A stretch of DNA of 64,000 bases from Antedon mediterranea. Taxonomy: Eukaryota > Echinodermata > Crinoidea > Comatulida > Antedonidae. Position 1 is the first letter of the stretch; each line of letters starts with the position of its first letter. Shown in pieces: positions 1 through 11,943 of the stretch. Under the pieces are notes generated by a model, which was given only the letters and a program-made list of their open reading frames with translations, did no database searches and was not told where the DNA came from. The stretch is from the NCBI RefSeq assembly GCF_964355755.1, contig NC_092676.1, forward strand, positions 28,068,288 to 28,132,287, read 5' to 3'. The translations under genes were made by a program, and so were the position numbers.

Positions 1-701
1 TTGGACCTCTTAGAGCGTCTACTATGAGACGAACCACGCTTGTGTGGTTTTCGTTTTTTAGGATTATCAACATGTTCACAAATCTCAATGACGTCATCTT
101 CTGAACTCGATTCAATTCTCTGTGAAGAAACTAATCTTTTTGGAAGATGGATTTCTTCTTCTTTATCCTTAGTGTCAATATGCTGCCTTTTGTGCCCACT
201 TTTTATCTTATTTTTTCTACCATGTTTTGTAAATACAGGTGATGTAGACTTTTCGTCATCCTCCACTTTGCATTTTTCTTTCTCCTCCACTTTTTTACGA
301 CCCCGATGATGATCATTAACACTATGAAAAACATTTTTACGTTTGTCTTCTTTTTTTGCATTATTTTTTTTTCTTTCCCTTTTAGAAAATACTGGAGATT
401 TGCTTGCAGCGTTCACAGTTGTATTACTGTTATTTTCTTTTTCATATTTTTGTGAAAGCCAGACATTCAAAGCATCTAAGGCTTCATCGCTAGGTATATT
501 TGATCGTCTGCATTTGTCTGGTTCTGTTTCATTTTTAGATTTCTTCTTTCCATTTTTTAATTTAACTTTTTGTGTTAATCTCTGTGCCAATGGCATTTCT
601 AAGTACACAGTGGCATCATCCTCATTATTGTCATTTGACTCCAGTTCTTTACCATTATTCAATTCCATTTTTGAATGTTTGGAAAAATCAAGATAAATTC
701 C
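1..701 (-). CDS. Partial Lys/Ser-rich nuclear protein exon, possibly EME1 (MUS81 partner)
   Basis: An open exon on the minus strand runs from a splice acceptor (TTCTTGTTGCAG on the minus strand, at 702-713) to the window edge, about 233 codons with no stop. The first in-frame ATG is at 668, but the frame is open up to the acceptor in phase 0, so this is either the first coding exon or an internal one. The protein is hydrophilic and rich in Lys, Glu and Ser, with several basic nuclear-localisation-like clusters (KNGKKKSK, KKRKPHKR). Near its start is EMPLAQRL. From memory, the disordered N-terminus of human EME1, the partner of the MUS81 structure-specific nuclease, has a similar IPLAQRL motif after acidic residues. 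That is the only link to EME1, so the name is tentative. The catalytic-fold region would lie outside the window. Plus-strand ORFs here are antisense shadows. Confidence 0.4.
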
Positions 702-2135
702 CTGCAACAAGAAGTGAAAAGATAATATTTTAGAAACAAGAAGTAGGCCTAGCCTCTAATAAGATAGGCCTAACTAAAATTGAAACAACAAATAAAAAAA
801 AGTATTTCTTTTAATTTTTTATGAATTTTATTTATAGATTGTTATTAAAAGTAAAGTATAGGCCAATGATATATTATTATGGCCCACACCGACCATAATA
901 ATAATATAGAGCTAGGCCTAGGCTACACAATACCTAGTCAAGACTTGAATTCCCGTGCAGCCGGCCATCGGTGGGTCAAATACTCTCCTTTTTTAGGAAA
1001 TGATTTGGCCTTGGCCTAGCTAGCCTACCCTTACCATCAACACCACTTTTAGTTATTTTATCTGTTGTTATATTGTATATCCATTGCCTAATGTAATATA
1101 GGGTATACACTACTACTTTTATTATTAGTTAATAAGCCTTACTAATCATCTTATGTACAGCAATACAAGGATTTCACAGGAAATATTATTGGCGGGATGG
1201 AAAATGATTTTTCCGAGCAAATGGCAAAATTCAGATTCAGACGGTACCATTATTAGTCAAGGTGAAAAAAATATCATTTATTACAATACTGTACATAATT
1301 TAATGTAATAAAGTGATTATAGAATAAAAAACTAACCCAATAATTGTATAAATTATATTTATATATTCAATATTTAACTTACGCATTCTGAAAAATATTT
1401 GTTTTATAATATATTGAACAAATATCACTTTTCAAGAGTAGTAGAACTAAACTACTAAATACTGTAGGTCATGTCATGTCATCACATGTCAAATGATCAT
1501 CTTCGATTCGTGTATTTTTGATATTATTGCAGTTGAGTGTAGTGTCTTCTGAACGTTGTTTAAAGTTATAGTTATGACACTTAATAAAAAATCATAGTCT
1601 TAGTCGATCTCATAAATTGTAGGTGTACTTGTTTATAAAATACATTCCGCCATGTATATTTTTGTACTGGACTTTAATGGTTTAAGGCTAGCCATACATA
1701 GCTGTGTAGTTAGCTAGGCCTGCTTACGTTAATAATAATACTACTACTACTAGGCCTAGGGCTACTACTAGACTACTATAAACAGTACTAAACTAGCCTA
1801 CTACTACTTACGAATCCTACTTACTAGGCCTAGCCTAACTTCTTTATATGACAAACTTGGGGCAGGTTTCGTGCCCTCTGTTTGGCCTTTTAGTGATGGA
1901 GGAGGTGTTCGATGCAGAACTCCATGCTGTGGCACACTAGGCCTAGCTAGTACAATAGCACTGTACTGTTATTAGAGTAGGTATATAATTATTTAATTTA
2001 AATAAAATTAAAATGTTATATTTAAAATAACTTGATTATTTATTATTGTTTGTTGATAGGCCTAGATAGGACACATTAAATTTATTGATTGAAGCTTCCA
2101 GTTTAAAACTTTGTCATTGTTTTCTTTCTTTACAG
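702..2135. promoter_or_regulatory. Head-to-head intergenic region or shared 5' region
   Basis: About 1.4 kb separates the minus-strand exon from the RNF141 first coding exon, which is read away from it. Non-coding 5' exons of both genes probably lie here, because each facing coding exon begins with a splice acceptor (701/702 and 2135/2136). The DNA is AT-rich with clusters of AGGCCTA words (around 740-770, 915-935, 1715-1830). I see no convincing TATA box or CpG island. The bidirectional-promoter reading is an inference from geometry only. Confidence 0.35.
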
Positions 2136-2139
2136 TAAA

Positions 2140-4099
2140 ATGGGACAAACATTGGCTACAGAGAGGTCGTCGGGTATTGTAAAAGCATTCAAATCTGTCA
2201 AAGGTTTTGTACAAAGTCAGGCAATCTCATTACATCAAGTTGCAACTCTCAAGTATGAAGATTTTGTGGATGCAGTTGATAACTTAAATAAAGTGTGAGT
2301 TTCTGATTGATGCTAACAATTTTAGAAAGTGTTCTAATGAGGCTTGTTTAACATTAAAAACAATGACATTAATTTATTACCGAAAAGGTAACAAAACTAT
2401 ATGCAATCGGTTGACAATCGGTTGACAGTCGGTTAAAGCATGGAGGTATAAATAAAGAGTAAAATCAATAAAAATTCAAATTCAAAATAATAGTTATTTC
2501 CTTCATTCATAAACATAATTTCAATATACAACATGAAGGAGGCACAGATTTCAAGAAGCAAAGCTTGTGCTAATAGTGCCAACAGAAAAAATCAATCAAA
2601 AATGACAATTTAAAAACAAAAATAATCTATAAAATATTTTTATTACTGTAGTATCTGTTTTTCCACAAATAGTGTATATTATGTATATTTAGTAAAACAG
2701 TATGATAGTGATACAATACTCAATTGGAAGTTTATAGACTACCTAGTGCAATCAATAACCAATAATCAATTCTATATTGATTTTTGACACAGTACCAGTG
2801 ATGTGAGTGATTCAAGTGGAAAGGGTTTAGTGTTCGCTATCAAATGTCATTCTGATGACACTGTTTTGTGGAAGAAAACTGTCCGGATAAATTGCTTTAA
2901 GGTATGAAGGTACAAAGTCCATTCCATAGATATGAAGAATCACTTGTTTGATGAATAAAGCCTGTAAACCATGTATCTTGTCCCATGTAGAATCTGTATC
3001 TATCTTAAACGGAAACTGAGGTCCGCTCCGTGCTTTGTGCAAATATGGTCATAAGGAATAACATAGATTGTATATTTGTTTACCATTATCACTCGTCTGT
3101 GTAAATTATGGTATTTGTTTGTATAGGTTGACTTAACAAGTGGACAGATTTTGTCAACGAGAGAACTGAGTCTACGGCAGTTTATCACGGTATTTGAGAG
3201 TATACCTCAACAAATTCAAGCTATTAAAGATGAACAGAACATGATGATACAATCAACTTCATCACATGAACCTCAAATTCCAGCAGATAGCAGTCCACCT
3301 CCTGAATTATGTGTGTCTACTTTATTCCTTAAGTATGATTACTCATTTGTTCAATTGGTATTAATTCTCAATTTAAAGTAGAATCTCTTGCTGTATCTAT
3401 AATGTCTCCAGTGATACAGTGTCACATATGTATCACATTGCCTGTATCATTTATTTCTCTGTTTTTTCTTCTTCAGTATTGACCAAATTTCAAAGGAAGC
3501 AGATGACAATGAATGCTGTATTTGTCTAGATAATAGGTCAGAGGTCATTCTGAGCTGTACACATAGTTATTGCCAAAAATGTATTGATCAGTGGTACGTA
3601 CTTTGGGCCATATGTACATTAAGCTCTATCTACACTATCAAACTAGATTGACCAAATATGGTAGTGATATGCTTAAATATGGTAGTTATATTACATCATC
3701 ATGTCCGTATATGGGCACCTCTCATTTTTTGTTTCCATAAAGTTTGATAGTGTAGACAGAGCTTTAGGCAGTATTGCTAGTCACATGTGGGAAAGGGTGG
3801 TGGAAAAGGCCTTCATGGGAGAGGGTGTGGTCGAAGATTAAAATCTAGTCCAGGAAGAGGATAAGGAGTACATTCACATTTTTAAAATAAAACTTTTAGC
3901 ACTCTATATATTAATTTTATTTAGCTAAAAAAATTCACTATTTTCTAGGAAAAGAAAACATAGCACTTGCCCACTGTGTCGGGATGAGACCGGTGGAGTG
4001 GAGGATGTATGGGTAATGTCCAACAAACCAGATGATAAGGAGGTCGCAAACTACGTCGTTGGAGTCGCAGATCCGGCCGAAAAACTAGATGTAGGCTAA
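2140..4099 (+). CDS. RNF141: RING finger protein 141 (RNF141), complete
   Basis: Five coding exons join in frame: 2140-2294, 2793-2901, 3127-3332, 3477-3593 and 3949-4099 (245 aa; the human protein is about 230). The start MGQ matches the vertebrate protein and leaves an N-myristoylation-type Gly2. The middle contains SLRQFI followed by a low-complexity stretch. Exon 4 carries the first half of a C3HC4 RING (ECCICLD, then CTHSYCQKCIDQW) and exon 5 the second (CPLCR), followed by the family-typical WVMSNKPDDKEVANY near the C-terminus. It is predicted to be an E3 ubiquitin ligase; the vertebrate gene (also ZNF230) is known from testis expression. A splice acceptor at 2135, four bases before the ATG, shows that a 5' UTR exon lies upstream. 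The intron between the RING halves holds a family 1 element. An AATAAA at 4487-4492 could be the poly(A) signal. Confidence 0.93.
3621..3766. mobile_element. Family 1 MITE in RNF141 intron 4
   Basis: The ends are inverted copies (AGCTCTATCTACACTATC and GATAGTGTAGACAGAGCT), with the family core of repeated AAATATGGTAGT and CATCATGTCC...ATATGGGCAC. The element lies wholly inside the intron that splits the RING domain and does not touch the splice sites. Confidence 0.85.
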
Positions 4100-4261
4100 T
4101 ATAATTTGAATGCATGGATAGTAGTACTCTGAAGTTTGGCAATAAGGTGAATATATTAATATGTATTAATATGAATATTATGATATACACAAAATATACA
4201 GTATAAACGATATTGTATTTCAATATCAATCATGTATATTCAGATAGTCGCATTATGGTAA

Positions 4262-4440
4262 GGGATCAGACTAGCATGTAGAGGAATGGGTTCAAGCATA
4301 TTGATTGTGTCCTTAGGCAAGATGCTCTACTCTCATTGCCTTGTCCTTCAGATTGGACGTAAAGTCATGGGGTCATGTGTACATAGTACATGTAAAAGAA
4401 CTTGGTACACATCGTCTCGTGTGTCTAAGCAGTTAAACTT
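4262..4440 (+). repeat. Possible SINE-like fragment downstream of RNF141
   Basis: Just after the RNF141 stop lies GGGTTCAAGCATATTG followed by TGTCCTTAGGCAAGATGCTC, TCCTTCAGATTGGACGTAAA and GTAAAAGAACTTGGTACAC. This word order resembles the body of SINEs common in marine invertebrate genomes, as I remember them. It probably forms part of the RNF141 3' UTR. No clear A box or target duplication was found, so it is a fragment at best. Confidence 0.35.
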
Positions 4441-4499
4441 CATGTATCTTATTTACATTACTGTCAATGCATATATAAAATATTGTAATAAAAAACAAT

Positions 4500-7333
4500 A
4501 TGAATATTATAATTTATTTCAATAAGCGTGAAATGTGTGTGTGTGGAATATTTAATCTGTATAATTCTAAATAGTGACATTTTGTTATTTAAATTAAATT
4601 TTCTGTACCTTCATGAAAAAAATAAGTGGAATTATATGAATTATGTTACAGTACTATACATAGTTTGAAAACAATTGTACAGTTTGGCCTCTTGACCGTT
4701 ATTGACCGTTAGTGGAAGTTAAGAATGTCCAGTGGCAGAATGCATTTAAGATAGTGGAAAGGAGGTAGTTCCATATCAACTTTCTAATTTTTTTTTATAG
4801 TTTGTCGTTTTCAGTTAACATTGGTTGATTGTGTTATATCTAAATCAAATATAGATTCAATTTATTTTTAATTTCAATTGGTCACAATTTTATATAAAAG
4901 CAGTATTTTGTTATTAAATATTATAGTTTATTTGAATATGTTAATGTAATTAATATTAGTAACTTTTATATATTATTAAGATTACAAGTTGAAGTAATAC
5001 AATGTTCTTAAATAAACTTATACTTATTTTATTTATTCCAATATTTTCAAGGATATATCTTAGCCTTAAGTCACAAGTGTTTTAGTTTGTGTATATATTA
5101 TTCAGGTATAAAAAAACATTGTATAATTTGAAATGTTTACCAAACAATATTCTGCATGTTTAGGCATTAAATAATAGGGCTAAATCATCTTACATATCAT
5201 GTATGATTCTATCAAACGTTTGCAAGGTTTTGATGAATCACATTTGACCTTTGGCCTAATGGTAACATGTTAGCGGCAACTTGAAAGTTTTTTATTTAAT
5301 ATTGAGTGCTTAAATATTATATTATGAACTATATAATAATTCATAAATTAAAACTATAATATCGTACTATTATATCTGTCTTAACATATTTATGTCAAAA
5401 ACTAAGTACAGTAATAATATTTAAGATGTATTGTCCCCAAAAAACATGAAAAATGAAGTTTAATAAATTTAACTTTGTTAGTTAATGACGTAAAGAAAAA
5501 AAAATGAAAAAAAAAATTATGTTTTCACTAAATAAAAGTTCAACCAAAACCCATTGACTGGCAGCCAATTTAAATTTTTTTTCAATGTAATTTTTGGTCA
5601 AAGTGAATAATTATTTTGTGGCATTAAAATGGCATATTCAGCCAAAAAAATTACAATACATCTTTAAACATAGTATCACAGTGGATAGAATATTAATTAA
5701 AAAACACCATAAGGTTACGAGTAGGAATTTTAATTTAATCAAACTGTATAGCATAATAACAAAGACAGGCCATTTATGAATATCAATGCTATTATTGGTA
5801 TTTAATTTATCTACCTTATTTTTAAAAGGTTATCCGGTACTAATAAATAATTATGAATACTGCCCTCTATAGTTCATTAACACGTCATAAAGGTACTAAG
5901 AAGAACAGTATAAAGTTAAAGGACGAATTTTAATCTGATTTTTCAATCGTGTAATGTAAAGAGTAATTGTTCTGTGGCTTCCGTCCAATTGGGCCAAAGC
6001 TATGCCTTAAGATAGCAGATACCATTATCACTGTGGGTATTGCCTCACCTTTTTGTTCGTAGTTATACTTTCGTAGGAGGAATCTTACTATTTTTTATTT
6101 GCCAAATATAATTAGGCCTATTAGGTCTTCTTTATTAACTTATATTCGATGTATTTGTTTTATAGTCTTCGTATATATAAGCTATTACGTTAATTTTATT
6201 TTTATAATACATGTTTGCAGATTGATATAGGCGCGTAAGTATATACTCTATATTATGGGTAAATTGGGATACGTTGAAATAGAAAAATAAAGGCGGTACT
6301 TAAACATGAAGTTGTCTGTTACTTTATTTCTATACCTGTTGTTGACTATGTTAATATCTTTAAAACTTTTGTCGACATTCGTACGTAGGCCTAGACGTGC
6401 CCAAAGTCTGTAGTTATTTGGAGGCTTTTCGACTGTTTGTCAGAAATAAAGCTCAAGTATTATACGTATGAAACGCCATTTGCGCCAAAATATTGATCTT
6501 TTTCAAAAGCTCCGTCTAGAACTCAGACTAACGTAGGCCCTAAAGGCCACCGAAATAGACCATTTGCCTTCACCATGAGGTCGTGGTATTAACGCAATGA
6601 TTAACTTTTTATCGAAATTAAAACATACAAACAGGCCTAGATACAATGCAATAAAATAAATCGTCATAACCGATAAAGAAGATGTGGGGGTCACCACAAG
6701 ACGCGTTTCCAACGGCGTTTCCTTAGCAACCGTTGCTATTTTGCCTGTGTTTATTCCGCCATATGGCTCTCATTTTCATTCGGGTCACGTTCTCCTCTTT
6801 GCCGAATTCAAACTTTTTGTTTCTTTTTGTAACTTTCCGTAAACTGAAAACTTTTCTTTAATTTGTTCGCAAGGTTATTTTTTAGAATAATAATTGACGT
6901 TCATAGACGCAGTAAAACCAGACATATATAACTAATATCGAGTAATGGCGAGTTTTAATTTGGTTACAAAGTGATGTGTAACGCGTCAACCATACGTTTC
7001 TTCGTCTCACATTACACCCCTTCGGTTGTCTTCGACCTCCGAGTGTCTAAACACCATTATACCAACGCGTTATTCTTTACTCCATGGTTCTGGGCCTATC
7101 TAATGACAGTAAAGGCACAATATTACCTTTTGGTTAATGGTTCGGGCAGAGCTGCATAGGTAAATAACGTTTAAATAACTCATATTATTATTTCTTTCCG
7201 TTAATTTTGTGAAGTTCTCTCTCAGCAGAGAAGATATTGTGGAGATCGAGTGGTGTCTTCGCAGCAATTGTGTTTGTGTGTAGGCCTACTTACTGTTGTG
7301 TATCCAATCACATTATTTGATTGTACTGACAAC
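4500..7333. other. AT-rich intergenic stretch without recognised gene
   Basis: From 4500 to about 5950 the DNA is very AT-rich, with no ORF resembling a known protein and no strong repeat. At 6451-6530 there is one copy of a dispersed repeat (ATTATACGTATGAAACGCCA) also found near 15600 and 22055. From 6700 to 7333 base composition becomes more balanced with several CpGs, which could be the promoter and 5' UTR of the next gene. Short ORFs here have no family resemblance. Confidence 0.5.
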
Positions 7334-10300
7334 ATGACAAGTTTACGTTTGATTGTCGGTACTTTGATGTTGTTCTTAAAAACAGGTAATATTATAAGTA
7401 TTTTATTTAGTAATATAAACACCGTACTTAAGTAGGCCCGCATGCAATAATTTTACAGTAGCCTATAGGCCGTAAGTTAATATTTAACCATAATCATTGC
7501 ATTAACTTAGAAAGAAGAAAAAGTCAATTTTGTTTAGATTTCCCAGGAACAATATTTCATATCATGAGTGAGGGATGTTGTTGGGTGGGGTGAGGGATGT
7601 TGTTGGGTGGGGTGAGGAATGTTGTTGAGTGGGATGAGTGGGATGAGTGAGGGCCCGGGATGTTGTGAGGTAAGGGATGTTGTGGGGTGGGGTGAGGTAT
7701 GTTGTTGAATGGGGTAAGGATGTTGTTGGGTGGAGTGAGGGATGTTGTTGGGTGGAGTGAGGGATGTTGTTGGGTGGGGTGAGGGATGTTGTTGGGTGGG
7801 GTGAGGGATGTTGTTGGGTGGGGTGAGGGATGTTGTTGGGTGGGGTGAGGGATGTTGTTGGGTGGGGTGAGGGATGTTGTTGGGTTGGGTGAGGGATGTT
7901 GTTGGGTGGGATGAGGGATGTTGTTGGGTGGGATGAGGGATGTTGTGGGGTGGGATGAGGGATGTTGTGGGGTGGGGTGAGGTATGTTGTTGGGTTGGGT
8001 GAGGGATGCTGTTGGGTGGGGTGAGGGATGCTGTTGGGTGGGGTGGGGGATGTTGTTGGGTGGGGTGAGGGATGTTGTTGAGTGGGGTGAGGGATGTTGT
8101 TGAGTGGGGTGAGGGATGTTGTTGAGTGGGGTGAGGAATGTTGTTGGGTAGGGTGAGGGATGTTGTTGGGTAGGGTAGCTTGCTTAAAATTACAAATAAC
8201 TTCTAAAATTAACCTGCTGTTATATATTGCCATCAAGACACACACTGTTTTTATTTTTAGCTTACGTTATCGCGCAATCAGAAACTGAAACGATTACTTT
8301 TGGAACAGCTACTAGTAGTACAGCACTCACGGAAAGCACTAACGGTAAGTACCCGCTCCTGGTTGTTTTGATATATACTGTACACATATAGACCGAAGGA
8401 TAATGTAATAATCAGCTGCTACTATAAACCATGGAGGTATAAACCCTCCATGTATAAACCTATATTAATCTATGATGCGTTTGAACTAAGATCAAATATT
8501 TCTTTCTCCGTCCCAAGTAGGCCGAAAGTTTATTCTGGTTGCTAGGCCACCCCTATTCACTTCTGATACACTTAAAACATAAGAATTATGCTCACTTACT
8601 TTTAGTTCTCCTAATCCATTTCTCATCTGGTCAGTGGTAGTAGATATATATCCTAAATATAATACAAAACATCACGTTCGTTTCACTACTGTATCATACT
8701 ATTGTTGTAGCAGACACCACACAACGGTATTTTTAAATGTGTGTAAAAGCGTAAGATAAGAAGACACATTTACATACAGATTGCAATTTCAGTATGCAAA
8801 TGTATACGAGTTGTGCAGTTCACAGCCGTGTATCGGGTGGTAGCATTTTACGAGATCAGGTAGCATTATACGAGTTCGACTGCAAGGTTTTGCGTAACGA
8901 TTTAATATACTATTCATTTTGCCATTTACTTTTTGCGCGCTTCAATCTGTTCTTACTTTTCACAAGGCGTCCGTTTTTTGTACATCGTCATGTGCAAGTT
9001 AGAGGCTAATTCACTCGCTCATCCCTAGTTTGAAACTGGCATTTCAGGAAAAAAGACGGATCCGTGATTTCTCACTCCTGTCTACGCGCTTCCTTCCATT
9101 CGTGCGCCAATAATACGGAACAAATCATTGTTAAATGTTGTTGGGTGGGGGTTGAGGGATGTTGTTGGGTAGGGATGCTTGCTTAAAATTACAGATAAAT
9201 TCTAAAATTAACCTGCTGTTATATATTGCCATTAAGACACACACTGACACGGTTTTTATTTTTAGCTTACGTTACCGCGCAAACAACAAATGCATTGACT
9301 ATTTATGAAACAGTTACGACCAGTACAGCACTCACGGGAAGCACTAACGGTTAGTACCCGCTCCTGGTTGTTTTGATATAATATAGGCCTACACATACAG
9401 ACCGAAGGAATACAGAGTATAACGATAATCAGCTGCTACTATAAACCATGGAGGTATAAACACTCCATGTATAAACCTACACAAATCTATGATGCTTTTG
9501 AACTACGCTATACAATATTTCTTTCTCCGTCCCAAGTAGGCCGAAAGTTTATTCTGGTTGCTAGGCCACCCCTATTCACTTCTGATATACTTAAAACATA
9601 AGAATTATGCTCACTTACTTTTAGTTCTCCTAATCCATTTCTCATCTGGTCAGTGGTAGTAGATATATATCCTAAATATAATACAAAACATCACGTTCGT
9701 TTCACTACTGTATCATACCATTGTTGTAGCAGACACCACACAACGGTATTTTTAAAAATGTGTGTAAAAGCGTAAGATAAGAAGACACATTTACATACAG
9801 ATTGCCATTTCAGTGTGCAAATGTATACGAGTTATGCAGTTCACAGCCGTGTATCGGGTGGTAGCATTTTACGAGATCAGGTAGCATTATACGAGTTCGA
9901 CTGCAAGGTTTTGCGTAACGATTTAATATACTATTCATTTTGCCATTTACTTTTTGCGCGCTTCAATTTGTTCTTACTTTTCACAAGGCGTTCGTTTTTT
10001 GTACATCGTCACGTGCTAGTTAGAGGCTAATTCACTCGCTGATCCCTAATTGGAAATTGGCATTTCAGGCAAAAAGACGGATCCGTGATTCCTCACCCCT
10101 GTCTACGCGCTTCCTTCCATTCGTGCGTCAATAATACGGAACAAATCAATGACAATTTTGTTTCTCCGTTTTTTCTTCTAAATTTTGTTTTTATTAGAAC
10201 CTACGCCAGCACCGGATACTACAGCAAACGACGAAGATGACGACTTGCTGCTAGGGATAGCGATAGGAGCTGGTGCTGTTTTAGGGGTCGTAATCATAGC

Positions 10301-10421
10301 ATGTGTTGTTTTTCTGGTTGCACTTCGTTTACACGCTATGAAAAAGAGAAGAATAGCATTGTCACCACCGGACACACAACCACTTGAAGTGAAAAATGAA
10401 CAATCAGCAGAACAACCGTAG
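7334..10421 (+). CDS. Small type I membrane protein with duplicated Thr/Ser exon; unrecognised
   Basis: Four exons join in phase 1: 7334-7385, 8261-8344, 9266-9349 and 10198-10421 (147 aa). Exon 1 and the start of exon 2 form a signal peptide (MTSLRLIVGTLMLFLKT, cleavage likely near VIAQ). Exons 2 and 3 are 28-codon duplicates, both beginning AYV(I/T)AQ and ending STALT(E/G)STN, rich in Thr/Ser and suited to O-glycosylation. Exon 4 encodes PTPAP, an acidic NDEDDD stretch, one transmembrane helix (LLLGIAIGAGAVLGVVIIAC and onward), a KKRR stop-transfer and a ~25-residue tail with SPPDTQP. I recognise no family. The last exon resembles that of the neighbouring REJ receptor (same phase, DEDD before the helix, VIIACV inside it, KKR after it). 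Exon 3 is skippable without frame change. Exact start is the only ATG in frame. Confidence 0.72.
7563..8180. repeat. 22-bp G-rich minisatellite in intron 1
   Basis: About 28 tandem copies of a 22-bp unit close to GAGGGATGTTGTTGGGTGGG plus GT. Point variants (GTTGAGTGGGGT, GGGTTGGGT) show it is diverged in blocks. Because 22 is not a multiple of three, the long minus-strand ORF across it cycles through three frames (22-residue Pro/His/Gln repeats) and is an artefact. On the transcribed strand the tract is rich in GGG/GGGG runs. Confidence 0.95.
8178..10151 (+). repeat. ~1 kb tandem duplication carrying an exon
   Basis: Segment 8178-9130 is repeated as 9177-10151 with high identity, including intron sequence, exon 2/exon 3 and the non-coding stretch starting near 8794/9815. 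The offset grows from 999 to 1021 bases through small indels. The junction at about 9131-9176 retains two units of the 22-bp minisatellite, so the duplication breakpoint lay inside that tract. Intronic flanks are better conserved between copies than the exon 5' halves. Confidence 0.93.
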
Positions 10422-11943
10422 TAGCAGATGTGAGATATGTCATTCTCTCTGAGAGCTGAATATAGTAGGGTCTATATCGTGGGTGGAGGATTCGTCCAAC
10501 ATGATGTAATGTATATTTAGGTTCATTTTAATATAAAGATTTCCTGCCCTCACCAAACAGACTGTGTCAAACCAAGGCAATCTAACAACATGACACTGAG
10601 TTCGCCTTGTCAAGATAGGAACTCGTAACAGTCGTTTGATCTTATGGCTGGCAAATACCAATAATACTGTACTATGCGGCGGCGAGTGGTTTCTGTTAAT
10701 GGGCGGGGAACTGATCGTGTCGCAGCCACAGATAAACCCTTCGATCTCCGAAGCTCAGAATCCTGTTGTTAGATTGCCTAGGTCAAACAAAGATGTAAGT
10801 AAGATTGCCGTGTCGCATGTGCTGCTCATAGACAAGACAATCAAGTAAACATGCCATTTTTATTTTACTTTGAACTAATTTATTTTGTAATACAAGATAA
10901 ATATAATAATTCATATGCTTTATTGTAATTTTTTCTACTGCAAGATTGACAAAGGTCAGCTCAAAGGTCAACAAAAAGTTGTCATACGTTGTTTTGTATC
11001 AATAGAGTACCTTCTAATCCCAATCACTGTGCTTTTTACCAAACCTTAATGACGATATTAATAGTGCCTGTGTTTGTAATAATTATGAAAAATATAATTT
11101 TATAAAGCTAGGGGACTGATTTCGATGATTGTGCCAAACAGCTTCAGAATGTAAATAATGTGTTTTAGTTTTACTAAGGTTGATACGTATGCGTACGTAG
11201 TTGGCACGCGCGTACAAAAGTCGATCATTTATATCGACAGATGAACGCGCGCATCAATGTTGTGTATCTTCGGTGGCAAGGCAATCTTATATACCTAGTA
11301 CTTCTTGTATTTACTTGTTACTATATGCTTTGTATCCGATTTTAATGCATACCAACAAACAATAATCTGTGCCAAAATACAAGCATTTCACTTAAATAGT
11401 CATGTGTACATTTAAAATGGTGATATTAAAATAATATACTATTGTATTTCAAACATCTATTTATGTTTTATTTTGTTTTATAATAGATCATCAATAATAT
11501 AAAATACAACTATAATTGTAAAATACAACCTGAGAACACAATATTACTTTACAATATTGCGCAATACTGACAATTAAATTTATAAATACTTATTGCATAG
11601 GACTATTACTACATCAAATACTCATCAACGAATTTTGTGAGGTTTACGTACGTTTTAAAGCGTTACGGTACTAATCTGTTAGTGCATAGTGCTTTTATTA
11701 CCGCCTTTCTGACAAGGCTACGCTCGTAAGACCAGTGGAACTACCCACACGAGATAAGGTTGATCGCAAAAAGCGTGCGCGACGCATGTTGGGAAGCAAA
11801 CGTCACGAAGCGTAATTACGTGATTTGTTGTTTGTACGTACGTACGCGTCGTCGTGACGTTTGCTCCCAAACCCTTTCCATCATGCATTGTGCAATGACG
11901 TTCCTCGCGAAATCAAGCTATTTGCGATAAACCTTATAGCCGT
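10422..11943. other. Intergenic region between convergent genes
   Basis: Both flanking genes end here, so their 3' UTRs share this 1.5 kb. At 10555-10630 is a dispersed repeat (CCAAGGCAATCTAA, then GATAGGAACTC) also present at 39545-39605. A TTTATT near 11466 could be the minus-strand poly(A) signal of the REJ gene. ORFs here are short and unconvincing. Confidence 0.4.
11789..11870. repeat. Inverted repeat near the REJ gene 3' end
   Basis: TTGGGAAGCAAACGTCACG (11789-11807) is matched by the complementary CGTGACGTTTGCTCCCAA (11853-11870) with one base missing. The 45-base loop holds TACGTACGTACG. It may be the core of a degenerate foldback element or a hairpin in the 3' UTR. Confidence 0.7.

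Noticed and set aside
40-696. Two plus-strand Ser/Phe-rich ORFs
   Set aside because: Antisense to the basic minus-strand exon, which is open for its full length from a splice acceptor.
6503-6712. 69-codon minus ORF with a hydrophobic stretch
   Set aside because: Isolated, overlaps a dispersed repeat, no splice or family support.
7562-8245. 227-codon minus ORF rich in Pro/His/Gln
   Set aside because: Produced by a 22-bp minisatellite cycling through all frames; antisense to an intron.
8794-10030. Paired 71-codon ORFs (MQMYTS type) as a duplicated gene
   Set aside because: Both lie in introns of the duplicated segment, lack splice support, and resemble no family; conservation reflects the recent duplication.
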